A stretch of DNA of 64,000 nucleotides from positions 16,172,193-16,236,192 of the forward strand of contig NC_051088.1 of NCBI RefSeq assembly GCF_901709675.1, in the 5' to 3' direction. Position numbers and translations under genes: made by a program. This stretch comes from Syngnathus acus (Eukaryota; Chordata; Actinopteri; Syngnathiformes; Syngnathidae). The notes below the pieces were generated by a model. The model saw only the letters and a program-made list of their open reading frames with translations, was not told the origin of the DNA and did not search any database. Position 1 is the stretch's first letter. The number at the start of each line of letters is the position of its first letter. This document shows positions 1 through 11,813 of the stretch, piece by piece.

Positions 1-24
1 GAAGCAACAACTACAAGCGTCACC

Positions 25-714
25 ATGGGCAGGGTAACGGCTGTCCCGTCGTTGTTACGTGTCGTGATGGCAAAACGTTTCACCTTTGGTGCTTTGTGTC
101 TTCCGTGCAGATTGTTTTATTCGAGGAAAAGAACTTCCAGGGTCGCTCTTATGAGTGCAGCAGTGACTGCTCCGACATCCACCTGCACCTGAGCCGCTGC
201 AGCTCTTGCCGGGTGGAGAACGGATGCTTCGTCCTGTACGATCGCTCCAACTTCATCGGGAACCAGGTTTTCCTGAAGAGGGGCGAGTACCCCGACCTGA
301 TGCGCGTCGGAAGCATGACCGGCATCGGGGCGGTGGTGATGGACACCGTTCGCTCTTGTCGTCTGGTTCCCATGGTGAGAATTTACTCCCGGCGTGCGAG
401 GTTCTGAGCGGTCACATCTGTTCTCGGTCCAACAGCACAGGGGACAGTTTAAGGTGAAGATCTACGAGCTGGAGAATTTCGGGGGCCAGATGCAGGAGCT
501 GCTGGAGGACTGCGAGTCGCTGCAGGACCGCCTGTACATGTCCGACTGCCAATCCTGCAACGTGCTGGAAGGCCACTGGCTGCTGTTTGAGCAGCCCAAC
601 TTCCGAGGACGTATGATCTACGTGAGACCCGGAGAGCACAGGAGCCTGCGGGAGAGCGGCCTGAGCAACGTTATGAGAATCAGCTCCATTCGACGCATCA
701 TGGATGTGTGCTAA
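25..714 (+). CDS. Gamma-crystallin M-like, gene 1
   Basis: Structural lens protein made of two beta-gamma crystallin domains with four Greek-key motifs. Three coding exons are visible: 25-33 (Met-Gly-Arg, donor GTAACG), 111-374 and 436-714, giving about 183 residues. The start is the ATG at 25, because the 3-codon first exon is universal in the family and its phase fits exon 2. Motif 1 reads [16 protein letters not shown] and the C-terminal domain contains GHWLLFEQPNFRGRMIYVRP. A polyadenylation signal lies at 736-741. Exon 2 encodes 88 residues, against 81 in the two neighbouring paralogues. The extra residues fall where they have a short RWMGFND or RMIGIND segment, and the Trp there is missing. 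The family assignment is secure, but the exact gamma-M subtype is not. Confidence 0.93.
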
Positions 715-735
715 TTGCCATTCGTGTTGAATTAG

Positions 736-741
736 AATAAA
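736..741 (+). other. Polyadenylation signal, crystallin gene 1
   Basis: AATAAA 22 bases after the stop codon of the first crystallin gene. The position is typical of the very short crystallin 3' UTRs. Confidence 0.7.
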
Positions 742-2464
742 AGAATTCATAAAGTCTTTAAAAGTGACCTGTGCTTTCATTGTATGGCATTAAATAATCA
801 TATGACTGCATAGTTTATTCACATATAGTCACTGAGTCCATTATTAGATCGGTCTTTGGTTATCAAAAGTCCAAAATCCAAATACAAAAAAGTTAGAGAT
901 CATAAATCCAGATGGAAAATGGTCCAGTGAAACAGCTTCCTCTGAGATCATGAAGTTTCATGTCATCATTGGGTAACGCAATGTTTTGGAGTTGAATATT
1001 CTGCAGTGCTACAGAAAATAAAGGTCGCTGATATTCATGATAGTACATACACGGACTTAAAGCTGATTTTGAAAACAAACAAATATCACCTCTTGTTTTT
1101 TTGCTCTCCATGAAAAACACAACATCATCACTTTGGGAGGCGCGCTTTTGTTCTCGTGAAGCCGAGCTCAGAGTGATTGCCACAGTGAGGGCAAACAAAA
1201 GCAAAGTCATGAATAGCGTAGAAAAAAATAGCAATGTTGCACTGACGCTCTAAATCTGAAAAGGTTGAAGAGACATTTGTGTCTTCCGAGACATTGAAGA
1301 AAGCTGCTACTGGGTGAGCGAGCGCTTCTCTTGTTTTCTTCATTCTTGTGCTTCCTTATGAAAATATAAAATAAAATGTTCATGAAAATGTGAAGTGAGT
1401 AACTTTTTTAAATTGTATCTAAAACTTGGGAGTTAAGATCAGGGGATAAACTTGACTTGACACACTTGAGGAAGAAAACATTGGTGTAGGTAGTCTTCAT
1501 TAACAAGAGTTTTTCAAGATCTTGGGTCCAGAGATTTCATTTTGAGGGGGGGTGGGGGGTACAACTACATGTACCGCTAATGGCATAAGAATGAGAAAAT
1601 TGCCATTTTTGAGAAAAAAGGTTGCAATGTTCCAATAATAAAAATAAAACATAATAATTCAGATACAGTATTTTAAAGTGTAATGTTAGGAGCACAAAGG
1701 CAATTTTCTTTAAGAAACAAAAATTGTACATTTTATGCAAAAAAATAATGATACAATTTGGGGGGTTAAAATGTCTTATACAAATCTTACAAAATGGGGT
1801 ATGTAGACTTTTTATATCCCCTATATATAAAAATGTCTGTATTACTAATTATTAATGGATTGCATTAGCCTAAAAAGTGAAATAATACAATAATGATGTG
1901 AAATATGCATAAATTAGTTTCATTTAAAAATATGTGCAACATCTTCACATTGTGCCATCATATAGTAAACAAATGTTTTTTTTCCCAGCTACCAAACTTG
2001 CCATCTTACAATAAGGATAAATAATTATGGCCAAACTGACTTATGAAACACCCATCGTCTGTGCTGTCACTTATTAACTGGCCAATTTAAATACCAACAC
2101 CAAGCTGTTCTGTAAATTGTGACATCCAGAGACGCTGTATTTATGGGGTGCTTCCTAGCTAAAATTTTTTAAAAAAAAGTGTCATTAGGTACCATCTTAG
2201 CCCCCCCTTGAAAAGCAGGAAACCTGAAAATGGTGAAAAACAATTTAATAGTTTAGCTCCATAATTTAGTACTATGTAGCTGTCAATCTGTGCACATGCA
2301 TTCATTTTCAAACATACATACATCCGTCTTTGTGGGCCACTTACAATGATACATATCAGGCCCCCCGGGCCTTGTGTTTGACACCCATGAGGGCTTCGGG
2401 AAAGGCAAAGCAAAAAGCTATCCAGGCACAGAAAGTACAAAAATATGTATTGTTGGCGAGAAAG
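742..2464. other. Intergenic, no gene seen
   Basis: AT-rich spacer between crystallin genes 1 and 2. Open frames here are short and lack crystallin or other recognisable motifs. No tRNA, rRNA or transposase signature was seen. Confidence 0.6.
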
Positions 2465-2526
2465 TGCTGACCGGCCCACTCATTGTTGCCAGCCACAATG
2501 ACACGGGTCACCGGTGGGTTATAAAG
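2465..2526 (+). promoter_or_regulatory. Crystallin gene 2 core promoter
   Basis: A TATAAAG box lies at 2520-2526, 42 bases before the ATG. A TGCTGA half-site lies at 2465-2470, matching the core of the Maf response element that drives lens crystallin promoters. The TATA spacing is seen directly; the Maf role is inferred from crystallin biology. Confidence 0.6.
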
Positions 2527-2568
2527 GGCCAGAAGCAGCAGTTGTAGTGCGACCGGGTCAGCGACACA

Positions 2569-3713
2569 ATGGGCAAGGTGAGGCTGTACTTGTTTTTGCA
2601 ATTTGTCTCTTCGGGTTATTTCCCGGTCACATCCAATGCAACGCTGTCTGATCCCATCTGAAACCAGGTTCTGGATATTGCTTAACTCTTCTCGCGCCGT
2701 CTGCTTCTAGATCACATTTTACGAGGATCGCAATTTCCAGGGCCGTTCCTACGAGTGCAGCAGCGAATGTCCTGACCTGCACTCGCACTTCAGTCGCTGC
2801 AACTCCATCAGGGTGGAAAGCGGTGAATGGATGGTGTATGAGAAACCCAACTTTTCGGGTTATCAGTACTTCCTGAGGAAAGGCGACTATTCAGACTATC
2901 AACGATGGATGGGATTCAACGATTGCGTGAGATCCTGCCAAAAGATACCTAAAGTAAATGTCAGCAGAAATCAATCCATCTAAACATTTATTGTATATCC
3001 TACAGTGCTCTGGATTGTCCGTGTACTTGTGCGCTCTTTGTCCCTTGAGGTCCATGTACAAGAATGTACGAAGACAATTTACCTCACTTGTAATTCTGGC
3101 ATGCTAGTAGGCCTTAATATGCACTAGTTGCCACTATTATGGTGATATTATAAAATGTTGCTAATTAATACTTGTGCTGTAGTTGTATTAGGGACACAGA
3201 TATGAACTAGTGCACAGTTTTTTATTACTAGTAACACCAAGTTGTTTTAGTAGAAAAAACATTATTGGTAGGATGTCGTTGCCCTACTAGTGTGATTGTT
3301 TTATTATTGATAATGATGACAAAGAACGTACTAGTACAAAAACAATAGTAGGATCTAATAAATGTTTAAATGCCGAACACTGTATATCACCACCACCACT
3401 ACTTTCCGATGACGACTAATGGATCATCTTCTGGTTTCCTCAGCTTCAAGGTTCTCACAGACTTGTCATCTATGAGCGCCCCGAGTTCAAGGGTCAAGCC
3501 ATGGAACTCATGGACGACTGCCCTTCGCTGTACGAACGCTTCCACCATAACAATATCCACTCCTGCCACAATGTCGAAAGCCACTGGCTCCTCTACGAGC
3601 ACCCGCACTACAGGGGGCGGCAGTATCTGGTGCGCCCTGGGAAATACACGCACTTCAACGAATGGGGCAGCTCAAGTCCGAGGGTGGGTTCCATCAAGCG
3701 GATCAACCTGTAG
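2569..3713 (+). CDS. Gamma-crystallin M-like, gene 2
   Basis: Second lens gamma-crystallin. Exons are 2569-2577 (Met-Gly-Lys), 2711-2953 and 3444-3713, giving 173 residues, a normal family length. All junctions are phase 0 and follow GT-AG. The N-terminal domain starts [16 protein letters not shown] and keeps the segment [12 protein letters not shown]. The second domain starts at [15 protein letters not shown] and ends VGSIKRINL. It keeps more Trp residues than the other two copies (EWMVYEK, RWMGF, HWLLYE, NEWG), so it is less like the methionine-rich, Trp-poor gamma-M type. Two AATAAA signals follow, at 3755-3760 and 3767-3772. Its tail faces crystallin gene 3, with 308 bases between the two stop codons. 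Confidence 0.94.
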
Positions 3714-3754
3714 GAGAAGGGCCTTTGCGCATATTGTTGAAATAGATGACTGTC

Positions 3755-3772
3755 AATAAATGCTCAAATAAA
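3755..3772 (+). other. Polyadenylation signals, crystallin gene 2
   Basis: Two AATAAA hexamers (3755-3760 and 3767-3772) lie 41-59 bases after the stop codon. Confidence 0.65.
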
Positions 3773-4021
3773 AATACTCGGTGACTGTACTTTTGCTTAG
3801 TGTGATCAGAGTTCTCCAAAACAGAAAATAAATGGTGCGAGTCTGCTTTTAAGAACCATGGCTTGTATCTTGAAAAGTTCATCAAGTGGATCATTTGAAT
3901 CACAATGCACCACTGTATATTGTAGGAGGCAACAAACACACTGAAAAGGAAGCAAAATCAAACAAGAGTGAAGAGTTAAGCCAAGCATGTTTATTGAGAA
4001 CAGGGGAAAAGGAAGGAGGTC

Positions 4022-5453
4022 CTAGATGGAGTCAGTGATCCGCCTGAGGGAGCCGATCTTGGGGCTGGCGCCTCCCCAGTCGCTGAACCGCCGGTACTCC
4101 CCGGGCCTCAGGTAGAAGGGCCGACCTCTATAGTTGGGCTGGTCGTACAGCAGCCATTGGCCGTCGACCACGTTGCATGAATTCACGTCAGACATACGCA
4201 GGCGGTCCTGGACGTTGGGGCAGTCGTCGCTCACCTCCTGCATTTGACCGCTCATATCCGGGCGCTCGTACAATCGGATTTTGTAGGAGCCTCGGTGCTG
4301 TGGAAGACATACAGCGTATGGATTCAAGTCAAGAGAGAGTCAGTGCAAAAGATGAACCTTAGCAATAATTGTCAGAAAAGTTAGTTTAGTTGCTCCAGTT
4401 TTGTTTTCACTTCACTGGAGCAGTGAAATGTCTGAAGCATAATTGTAAATCAAGTCATTGCTCACAAGTCAAGGCAAGAAAATCGCCTAATCAAAAGCTC
4501 ATCTTACGAAAATCTTGTAAGTTGGGGCACGAGCAAGATTTTAAGTGACCATTTTTAAAAATAAGAGTTAATTTTTTCAACTCGTGATGGGCGCATTTAC
4601 AGACTTCAGCCCCCCAAACATCTTTAAAACTGATTACAAAGTTTGAAAGTTAAAAAAAGAAAATATATTGATCAGCGTAATAATTAGTCCATAACATGCC
4701 AAACAATAGGCAAGAATGTCAATCATCATTTGTTTTCCAAATTCAAAGCAAGATTATCAGTCTGCTTTAAAGGACTACAAAATTCTGAAAAAAATACTCT
4801 TTGGAGTCCAAATATTAGGACAATTTTAAATTAAACATGGTATTTTTTAAACAATTAATTAATCATCGATTATTCAATAATCGGTTAGTTGTTAATCGAT
4901 TAATTATTGTACCACTACATTAGAGTATGAATTGGTTTGTACTTGGGACAAAAAATTATTTCTTTGCCCTTGCCAATGGCCTAGCAGTAAAATGAATACA
5001 ATGCATGACGCTTTGCAAAAAAAAAAAAGTGAGCCTTGGCTTAAATTGTCGAAAGAAAAAATAAGCATAATATGTCTCCGATGCCACGTTAGGTTTTCAG
5101 TGCCATAAATTTGCAACAAACTTACCAACGGAATCATGCGACAGGAACGGATGCAGTCATTGATGCCTATCATGCGCTGGTTGTCCGAATACTCTCCCCT
5201 GCGCAGGAAAAACTGGTGGCCCAGGTACTGGGGCCTTTCATACACCATAAAGCAGCCGCTCTCCACCCGGATGGAGTTGCAGCGGTTGAAGTAGGGATGC
5301 AAGTCGGCGCAGTCGCTCATGCACTCGTGGTGCCGACCTTGAAAATTTCGGTCCTCGTAGAAAATGATCTGCAGACACACGGTCGGACATGCTCACGGGC
5401 TCCATGTGTTATCTACTTTTTGCAAGCTAACAAACCCAACTTACCTTTCCCAT
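4022..5453 (-). CDS. Gamma-crystallin M-like, gene 3
   Basis: Third lens gamma-crystallin, on the opposite strand. Coding exons in transcript order are 5445-5453 (Met-Gly-Lys), 5126-5368 and 4022-4297, giving 175 residues. The N-terminal domain begins [16 protein letters not shown]. The segment before the linker is [17 protein letters not shown], with Met where many gamma-crystallins have Trp, as is usual for fish gamma-M proteins. The second domain begins [19 protein letters not shown] and ends [14 protein letters not shown]. The intron between exons 2 and 3 is 828 bases, much longer than in gene 1 (61 bases) and also longer than in gene 2 (490). A TATA box lies upstream at 5509-5515. Confidence 0.95.
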
Positions 5454-5508
5454 TGTTCTCTCTGTGGGCCCGACTAATGCTCAATGGGCATTCGAGGTTG
5501 CGACGGCC

Positions 5509-5515
5509 TTTTATA
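5509..5515 (-). promoter_or_regulatory. TATA box, crystallin gene 3
   Basis: TATAAAA read on the minus strand, 56 bases upstream of the gene 3 ATG. Placement matches gene 2 and crystallin promoters in general. Confidence 0.65.
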
Positions 5516-5993
5516 TTAAGTAGCAGTGTGATGGCACAGCATAAAGTATTGTCATCCAAATGGGTTTTTACGAGCTCAAATCTGGTTATGTATGGTGGCG
5601 CTGGTGTGATGGCCACTTATTGTTGTCCGCTTTTGACATGTTCATCACTATTGATAAAAACAGTGCAGGGCTCACTGTACCCGGTATCAGCAAAACAGCA
5701 GCAGCCTTTATGTGTGGCCTTTACACAAATGGTGCGAGCTAGGTTGTGGCCATTAATCACTTTGATTGATTCATATATATAAAATATGACTTTATTATAA
5801 TTATAGCTCAGGACAATCATGAAAAAAGATTGTTTCAACATTTTGCCTCTAAAACATGGCTACAGAGAGGAGCTACTTTACAGAAGTACAACTCCTCTTG
5901 CAATTATCTTTCATTCACGCAAAGATACTGAAATAGTTCGGGCATAAACCACACGCAAAGATTCAAACAAGAGAGCAAGAGAAAGAAAAACTC

Positions 5994-6029
5994 AAGGAAG
6001 GAAGGAAGGAAGGAAGGAAGGAAGGAAGG
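5994..6029. repeat. (GGAA)n microsatellite
   Basis: About nine perfect tetranucleotide copies, directly visible. Confidence 0.95.
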
Positions 6030-7485
6030 CAATGGTGCTTTAAATTGATACACAACCCAAGCTCCTCTTGAATAAATAAAAAATATTTAAAACACAAATA
6101 TTTTGGTACAGATTTTAGTGAAGTTGACAGACATGATTTGCTTTCACTGGCCACACAAAATGATCTGGCGGATCAGATACGGTCCCCAGTCCTTGTCTTT
6201 GAGACCCATGTCAAGGGTCAAGGGTGAACGTCATTAGTAATGGCCAATATTGATGAAATGACGCCTCCTTGTGGCCAATAGTGTTTCACTATAGTTACAG
6301 CTTGCTCTCTTTCTCTCTCTCTTCACTTACCCTTTTGACTTCGTTACATAATAAAACTAATTGTTGTATAATTTAAAATGTTAACGGTACTCTTATAAAT
6401 CTGAGATTATTAGTAACATTAAATCTAAGACAATAAACATAAGTACATTAGCAGACATTTCCTGATGTCTTTTCTACAGGCCAGTCTACAAATAGTAATG
6501 ACAAGGGCGTTTGTGACTATCGAGGAAAATGTATGGATTTTCCCAAACGGCTGTTGGGGTTGAAACTGGCTTATCGGCTTTCGGCTCGAACCGGCTGCTG
6601 TAGAAACTTTACACTCTCACCCCTACATAAAGTTTAAGCTTTAGAAACTACAACTGTGTTTGTGCTAAATATGCAAGAACAAAAATCATACAACAGAAGT
6701 CTAAGCAGTTTGAATGGGACACTTTAATTACACTTCACCCCATAAATTTGCATTGTATGTGTGTGTGTGTTTGTGTGCGTGTATGCATATAATACAGTAC
6801 TGTACATGTCATAGAAAAACAGACATCTGTAAATTAACAAACATAAGGGGGGGGGAAATACGACCCATAAAAAATAATTTGACTTCTTTATATTTCCAGT
6901 AAATATGAATACGTATCAGAAAAATAAATTCCCTCTTTCCCTGCCCCTCTTTGACATCACTAAACTCCTCAGCCTATGGCTAGAAAGGAAGAGCGGGGCC
7001 AAAGAGGATTTGACACATTTATATACCGTTCTACAACAACCCCCCACCCACCCACCTCATCGTAGCTATGCTACGTTTATCTTAGCACACAAAAGAGAAG
7101 ACTGGAGGAAAGCTCTTATTCTAAAAGCACCTCCACCAATCATCAAAGACAGCTCCAGGATTTTTTTTTTTCTCCTGGTACTTTCAGGGTTCTTGACCAG
7201 GACCGAGGTGGCTGAGAAAATAATTGATTAATATATTTTACAGTATAAAATAAAATGCTGAAGGGGCTTAACTGGGGCTACACAAATTTCTGACGGGGCT
7301 ATAACTCCCCTTAACCCCGGGTGTAGCGCCACTCCTTACAGCTGTATTGAGACCTAAACAGCCAATCTTGCAGAGGCTCCCAAGTGACGTTATTAATATA
7401 AAAACATTCTTCCTGTTCTGCTGGTGAAAGGAAAAGTTCATCCAAAATGTTCTGTCATGAATGGCTTAGTGTAGGCCATGCCCAC

Positions 7486-7486
<1 letters not shown>

Positions 7487-7563
<77 letters not shown>
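7487..7563. repeat. (AG)n microsatellite
   Basis: Perfect AG dinucleotide run of about 77 bases. Frames reading through it (Arg-Glu or Leu-Ser repeats) are artefacts. Confidence 0.97.
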
Positions 7564-7567
<4 letters not shown>

Positions 7568-8629
7568 ATCACATCTGCGTCACTGGCAACGTCTTTAAGG
7601 CTTTTTTGGGGCATTCTTGTTCTCTTCAATAGACAAAATAAAGCAGCGGCTCTCTCTGCTAGAAAAATAGAACAGTCGAACGCGATGGCTTAGTGCTGCG
7701 TTCAGGAGACTGGGAAACGGTACCGTCGTCTCACAGACGGGGGTTTTCTAACCCAGGAGTAAACTGCACTTCGCTCTAATTGGACATCTTTGGCAGCTTC
7801 ATTTTTGTGACGAGGATGCACGAGCTTTCAAGCAAGGGTGAGCAAACTTTTGCATTTGATTTCCTGAATGAACGCACAGGCCAGTTCAGATGAGTAAACT
7901 AAAAGAGAAAGTCATTTTCATTGTTCCTAATTGCATAATTTACATTGGACTTGATTAAAATTAACCAATTAATTAATAAAGCATTATTGTTTGTTTGTGC
8001 CGATATTTTGCATTGTTTATTTTAGCAGAAAATGCTGCATTTTTAATTGTAAATTCCATCAATTCTAATTATTAGGCCAATTATTTGAATTTAATTTCTT
8101 TGATGATTAAAAAAATATATTACATTATTCAGTGAGATAAATAGAAAAAAATACTAAATATGTTTTAAATCACTAACTTTGGGAGAAAATGCAGATAAAT
8201 TAATGCAACAAATATTGCAGGACTCCTGATAATGTAAATGCTTGGTGGGTCTGATTAAACTACGGAATGGTCATGTAGGCCACCCGTTATTTAGAGGATT
8301 TCCATCTTTTACATCCAATCATCATCATCACATGTAGAGAGGCCTCAGGGATCGATGCTCGGCACCCATGGGTTTTTCATTTACTGACCCATTTGCCTAA
8401 AAGGCCGAAAAAACAGTCACTGTGTCACTCAGCGTCCAAAATAGTCCAGCTGTTCGTGTGTGTAAACAACAGTCAATGTCGGGTTCCCATGGATAACATA
8501 GGAACGTAAAAACAAACAGCAACCGCTTAATGTTCTTCTGTCCTCTGTGATATGTTCAAGGTCATCACAGACATTGTCATTGTGCATCAAGTTACTAGTT
8601 GTCCACCAGTAAACAAGGAAATTGGGACG

Positions 8630-8890
8630 TTAAGAAGGTGCAGTGGCAACTATCCTCCAGTAGAAGGTGCTCAACAAGCCCGCAGATGGAATGAAGCCAG
8701 GAATAGTATCCTGACGAGACCCGGCGGCACCGAGGAAGGTCTGCGGGTGCACCCAAAACAAAAAACATCTCTGGGCAATGAACCATGGGCCATGTTCATC
8801 ATCTTTATCATGCTGTCCAGTAAGGCATAGCCTGGAACAAAAACTCACCCCAAAAAGAATGATAATCAGACTGAAGACTAGAGCATCCAT
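8630..8890 (-). other. Unrecognised 86-codon ORF with hydrophobic start
   Basis: Minus-strand frame starting MDALVFSLIIILFG with a strong Kozak context (ACAATGG). The first 17 or so residues look like a signal peptide. A GTGAGT donor-like site directly follows codon 14, so the start could be a small signal-peptide exon of a spliced gene. I do not recognise the rest, and no splice partner was established. It may be chance sequence in the ELK1 3' flank. Confidence 0.2.
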
Positions 8891-9147
8891 TGTTGGTAAA
8901 AGACAATGTCAGCCAGCAGGGAATAAATAGGAAAAAAAGGAAGCCTCGTCCTCATAAATATTAATGAGAAGGCAGAGCTTTAGCTCTTTGGGGGCAAAAA
9001 ATCTTTTCCTCTTCTTCGTAAACAGGAAAAATCTGATGCGTCTTCCTGTAGGTCACTCCAACTGGAGAAGGTACGGCGACGGTGATGCCGCCATCTTGGC
9101 AAGTGGCGCAAATAACACAGCAGCCTTCTGATGCGCCAATGCAACGT

Positions 9148-11773
9148 TCAGGGCTTCTGGGGACCGGGTGACAGAACCACAGGGGTGGAGAGACCGTCCA
9201 CACTCAGCGCCGGGATGTGGATTTGGTTACTGCCGTTTGTCGGGAACTGGAAGAGACAAGCCATTTACAGTCAGATTGCCAATTGCATTTGACAAACTAG
9301 GCCACTTCCAAAACCTAACGCAGAACTAAGACCACTGATGGAAAAATATAATTATGTCAAGTCGGGATCTGTTGGGAAAAAAATGCCAGTTAAAGTGAAG
9401 AAATTTAGCAATTTGCAAAGTAGAACAAAGCAAGGCACATGAATTCAACACTAATTGCTCTAGTGAGCCACATGAAGCGATGAGACAGGCCGCATAAGGC
9501 CTGTGGGCCTCATGGTTAACACCCATGGTTAAAATTATTAATACAGGCATAACCTAAAAATAACCTCTGCCAATTGCAAGAGTCACTGTATTTTTAAGCG
9601 GTTTCCTTTTCCTGAGAGGAGAGGAAACGGCGAGGGCAAGTTACCTGGAAGGAGAGTTTGGCGGGCGAGCGAGGCGCGATGGGACTGAGCGTACTCCAAA
9701 AGTGGATGGTGGATGGGAGGGGACTGGGAGTCAACAGGACCGGAGTCTGGGAGGCAAACAAGTCAGTTGGTTCAGTAGCGTATGCAACACATGGGCACTG
9801 ACAGCATTACTCCGGCCAAGCATTGGCTTACCAGAGCGTGCGAGGTGATGACAGTGGGCGTCAGCGTGTTGGTTGCTGAGCCGGGTGCAAGCAAACTATT
9901 GACGGCGGCATTGACCTGCCAGAGATAAAAACAGGAAGTGGTTTCATGAGCCAGCAGGATGCGCGTGTAGCATCGCCACCTAAACTGATGTAGGTGTCAT
10001 CACCTTATCCAGAGAGAGGCCTGGGGGGAGGGAGGGCAGCTCCAAGCCTCTGGGCTTCTTCGGTTTGGGAGGATTGACGTCTGGACTGGAGATCGATGAT
10101 GTCACTGCAGGCGCAGACCCTACAACATATACCAAATCTGTGTTGATGTTTCAGTGCATGTCTTGACAAAAGGGACATGGTTCCAAGAAGGAGGCATTTA
10201 TTTGCACATTATCGATAAAGAAATAAATATTTACTTCTAGTATTATTTCTGTGGAAGTTGATGCAAGCTCGTGCTCGGAAAACCAATGACAGTGAGACCT
10301 GGAAGGGTGTGATTGGGCCGAACGGTCCCTCCCGACCAGAACCTGAGTAGGGTTTTGTTCCTGGACTTCTGTGCTCATCATGGATTGTTGATAACACAGA
10401 CAATGTTAAAACATAAGGGCTTCCATACGTGCACTTAGCATCAGGATACCCTCGGCCGCAGTTCGATTTTCGACTTTGGTCGTGTCATCAATCTTGCGGC
10501 TGCATGTCTTAGTGAAGGGTGGGGCGACGCTGTCACCAACTGGTGGTGGGGAAATATGCCAGTCCAACCTGGCAGACCCAAACATAATGTGAAGGTCTGC
10601 TGGGAACATCTAGCAGAGTCCCCGTCAGAAGGAGTTACAGCTTCCACCTCCAGCAGAATTTCACTCAAATCCCAGAGGAGGCGGGGGACATTGAGTCAGA
10701 GTGAATCATGTTCCACACCTCCAATTTCAAGGCAGATGACCAGTTATGTGGCCGATACCTGACGAAATGGCAATCCCCGAATCTGCATCAACTTTCTCGC
10801 CCGCTACCTGATTGTGTGTCTTTTCCTTCTCCCTCTGGTCTCCCCTCCCGAGGCTGGGTGCTGGGAACGGGCAAAGCTTCAACAATGGTGAGGTTTGTCT
10901 GAGGGTCTCCCGTGCCGCAAATGCGAGGAACCTGAGGAAGGGAAGACAAGAGATGAGCAAACAGATCGCAATGACACCATCCAATATAGAATCAAAAGGA
11001 ATTATTTGTTGACGAAAGGCTTGCAGCACAACTTACTCGCTTAGAGTACTGACAAAATGAAAGCACCATGCTGCTCACAGAACATGGTGGCAAAAATAAT
11101 TGCTTGCATATGCAACAGGTTTGAATTATTATTTTATGGGCATTTTTTGCGCCGAAAGTGACAGACTGATTGGCATTCAAAAACTCTCTTGCGAACACCA
11201 TTAAATGTATTTTTTTTCCATTGATGTCAAAATGCCCAAGTTCCTTTCGTTATACAAGACCGCTTTTACCTCTTCCACCCGTTTATCCTCCAGCTCAACC
11301 ATCTCCAGAAGCTCCTCCTCTGACGGCAAGGTCTCCTCCTTGATGACAATGGGCGGTGGGGGCGGGCGTGTTATGGGTGGCCCAACGGAAGGAGGTGTGG
11401 ACGTCATGGCGGCGCGCTGTTGCTGCGATGGAGGAGGGTTGATGATGACCAAGACGGGCTGAGAGGGAGTCGGGTGGGGTGGCAAGCCAGCAACATTGGC
11501 CAATCCCTCGCTGTCATCCTGCGGTGGCGTCTGGGGGCTCACAATCGCGTGGGGCGGCTGGACAGAACTGACCGAGCCCCCGACAGGAGCCAATGGAAGG
11601 AGTGGGGTTAGGGAGGACGGGTCCTTGACACTGGTGAGGTAAATGTGGGGATGGTCGATCAAAGGCGGTCCTGGAGGATTCTGGAAGACACACAGGACAA
11701 CTTGTCAGCACATATTTGAATTCACACCAGCACTCATTTAAGCACAGGTTTCTCCACATAATCGCCACTCAAA

Positions 11774-11813
<40 letters not shown>

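Larger units (their letters stand above)
5516..9147. other. Intergenic region with simple repeats
   Basis: Contains a GGAA tetranucleotide tract, a long AG dinucleotide tract and otherwise AT-rich sequence. The distal part should hold the ELK1 3' UTR. Apart from one doubtful 86-codon minus-strand frame (listed separately), I see no supportable gene. Confidence 0.55.

Noticed and set aside
5111-5782. 223-codon plus-strand frame
   Set aside because: Mostly antisense of crystallin gene 3 exon 2, running on into the promoter. No independent support.
11201-11662. Stand-alone 153-residue Pro-rich protein
   Set aside because: It is ELK1 coding exon 5 plus intron read-through. Acceptor at 11681 and donor at 11269 are in phase with neighbouring ELK1 exons.
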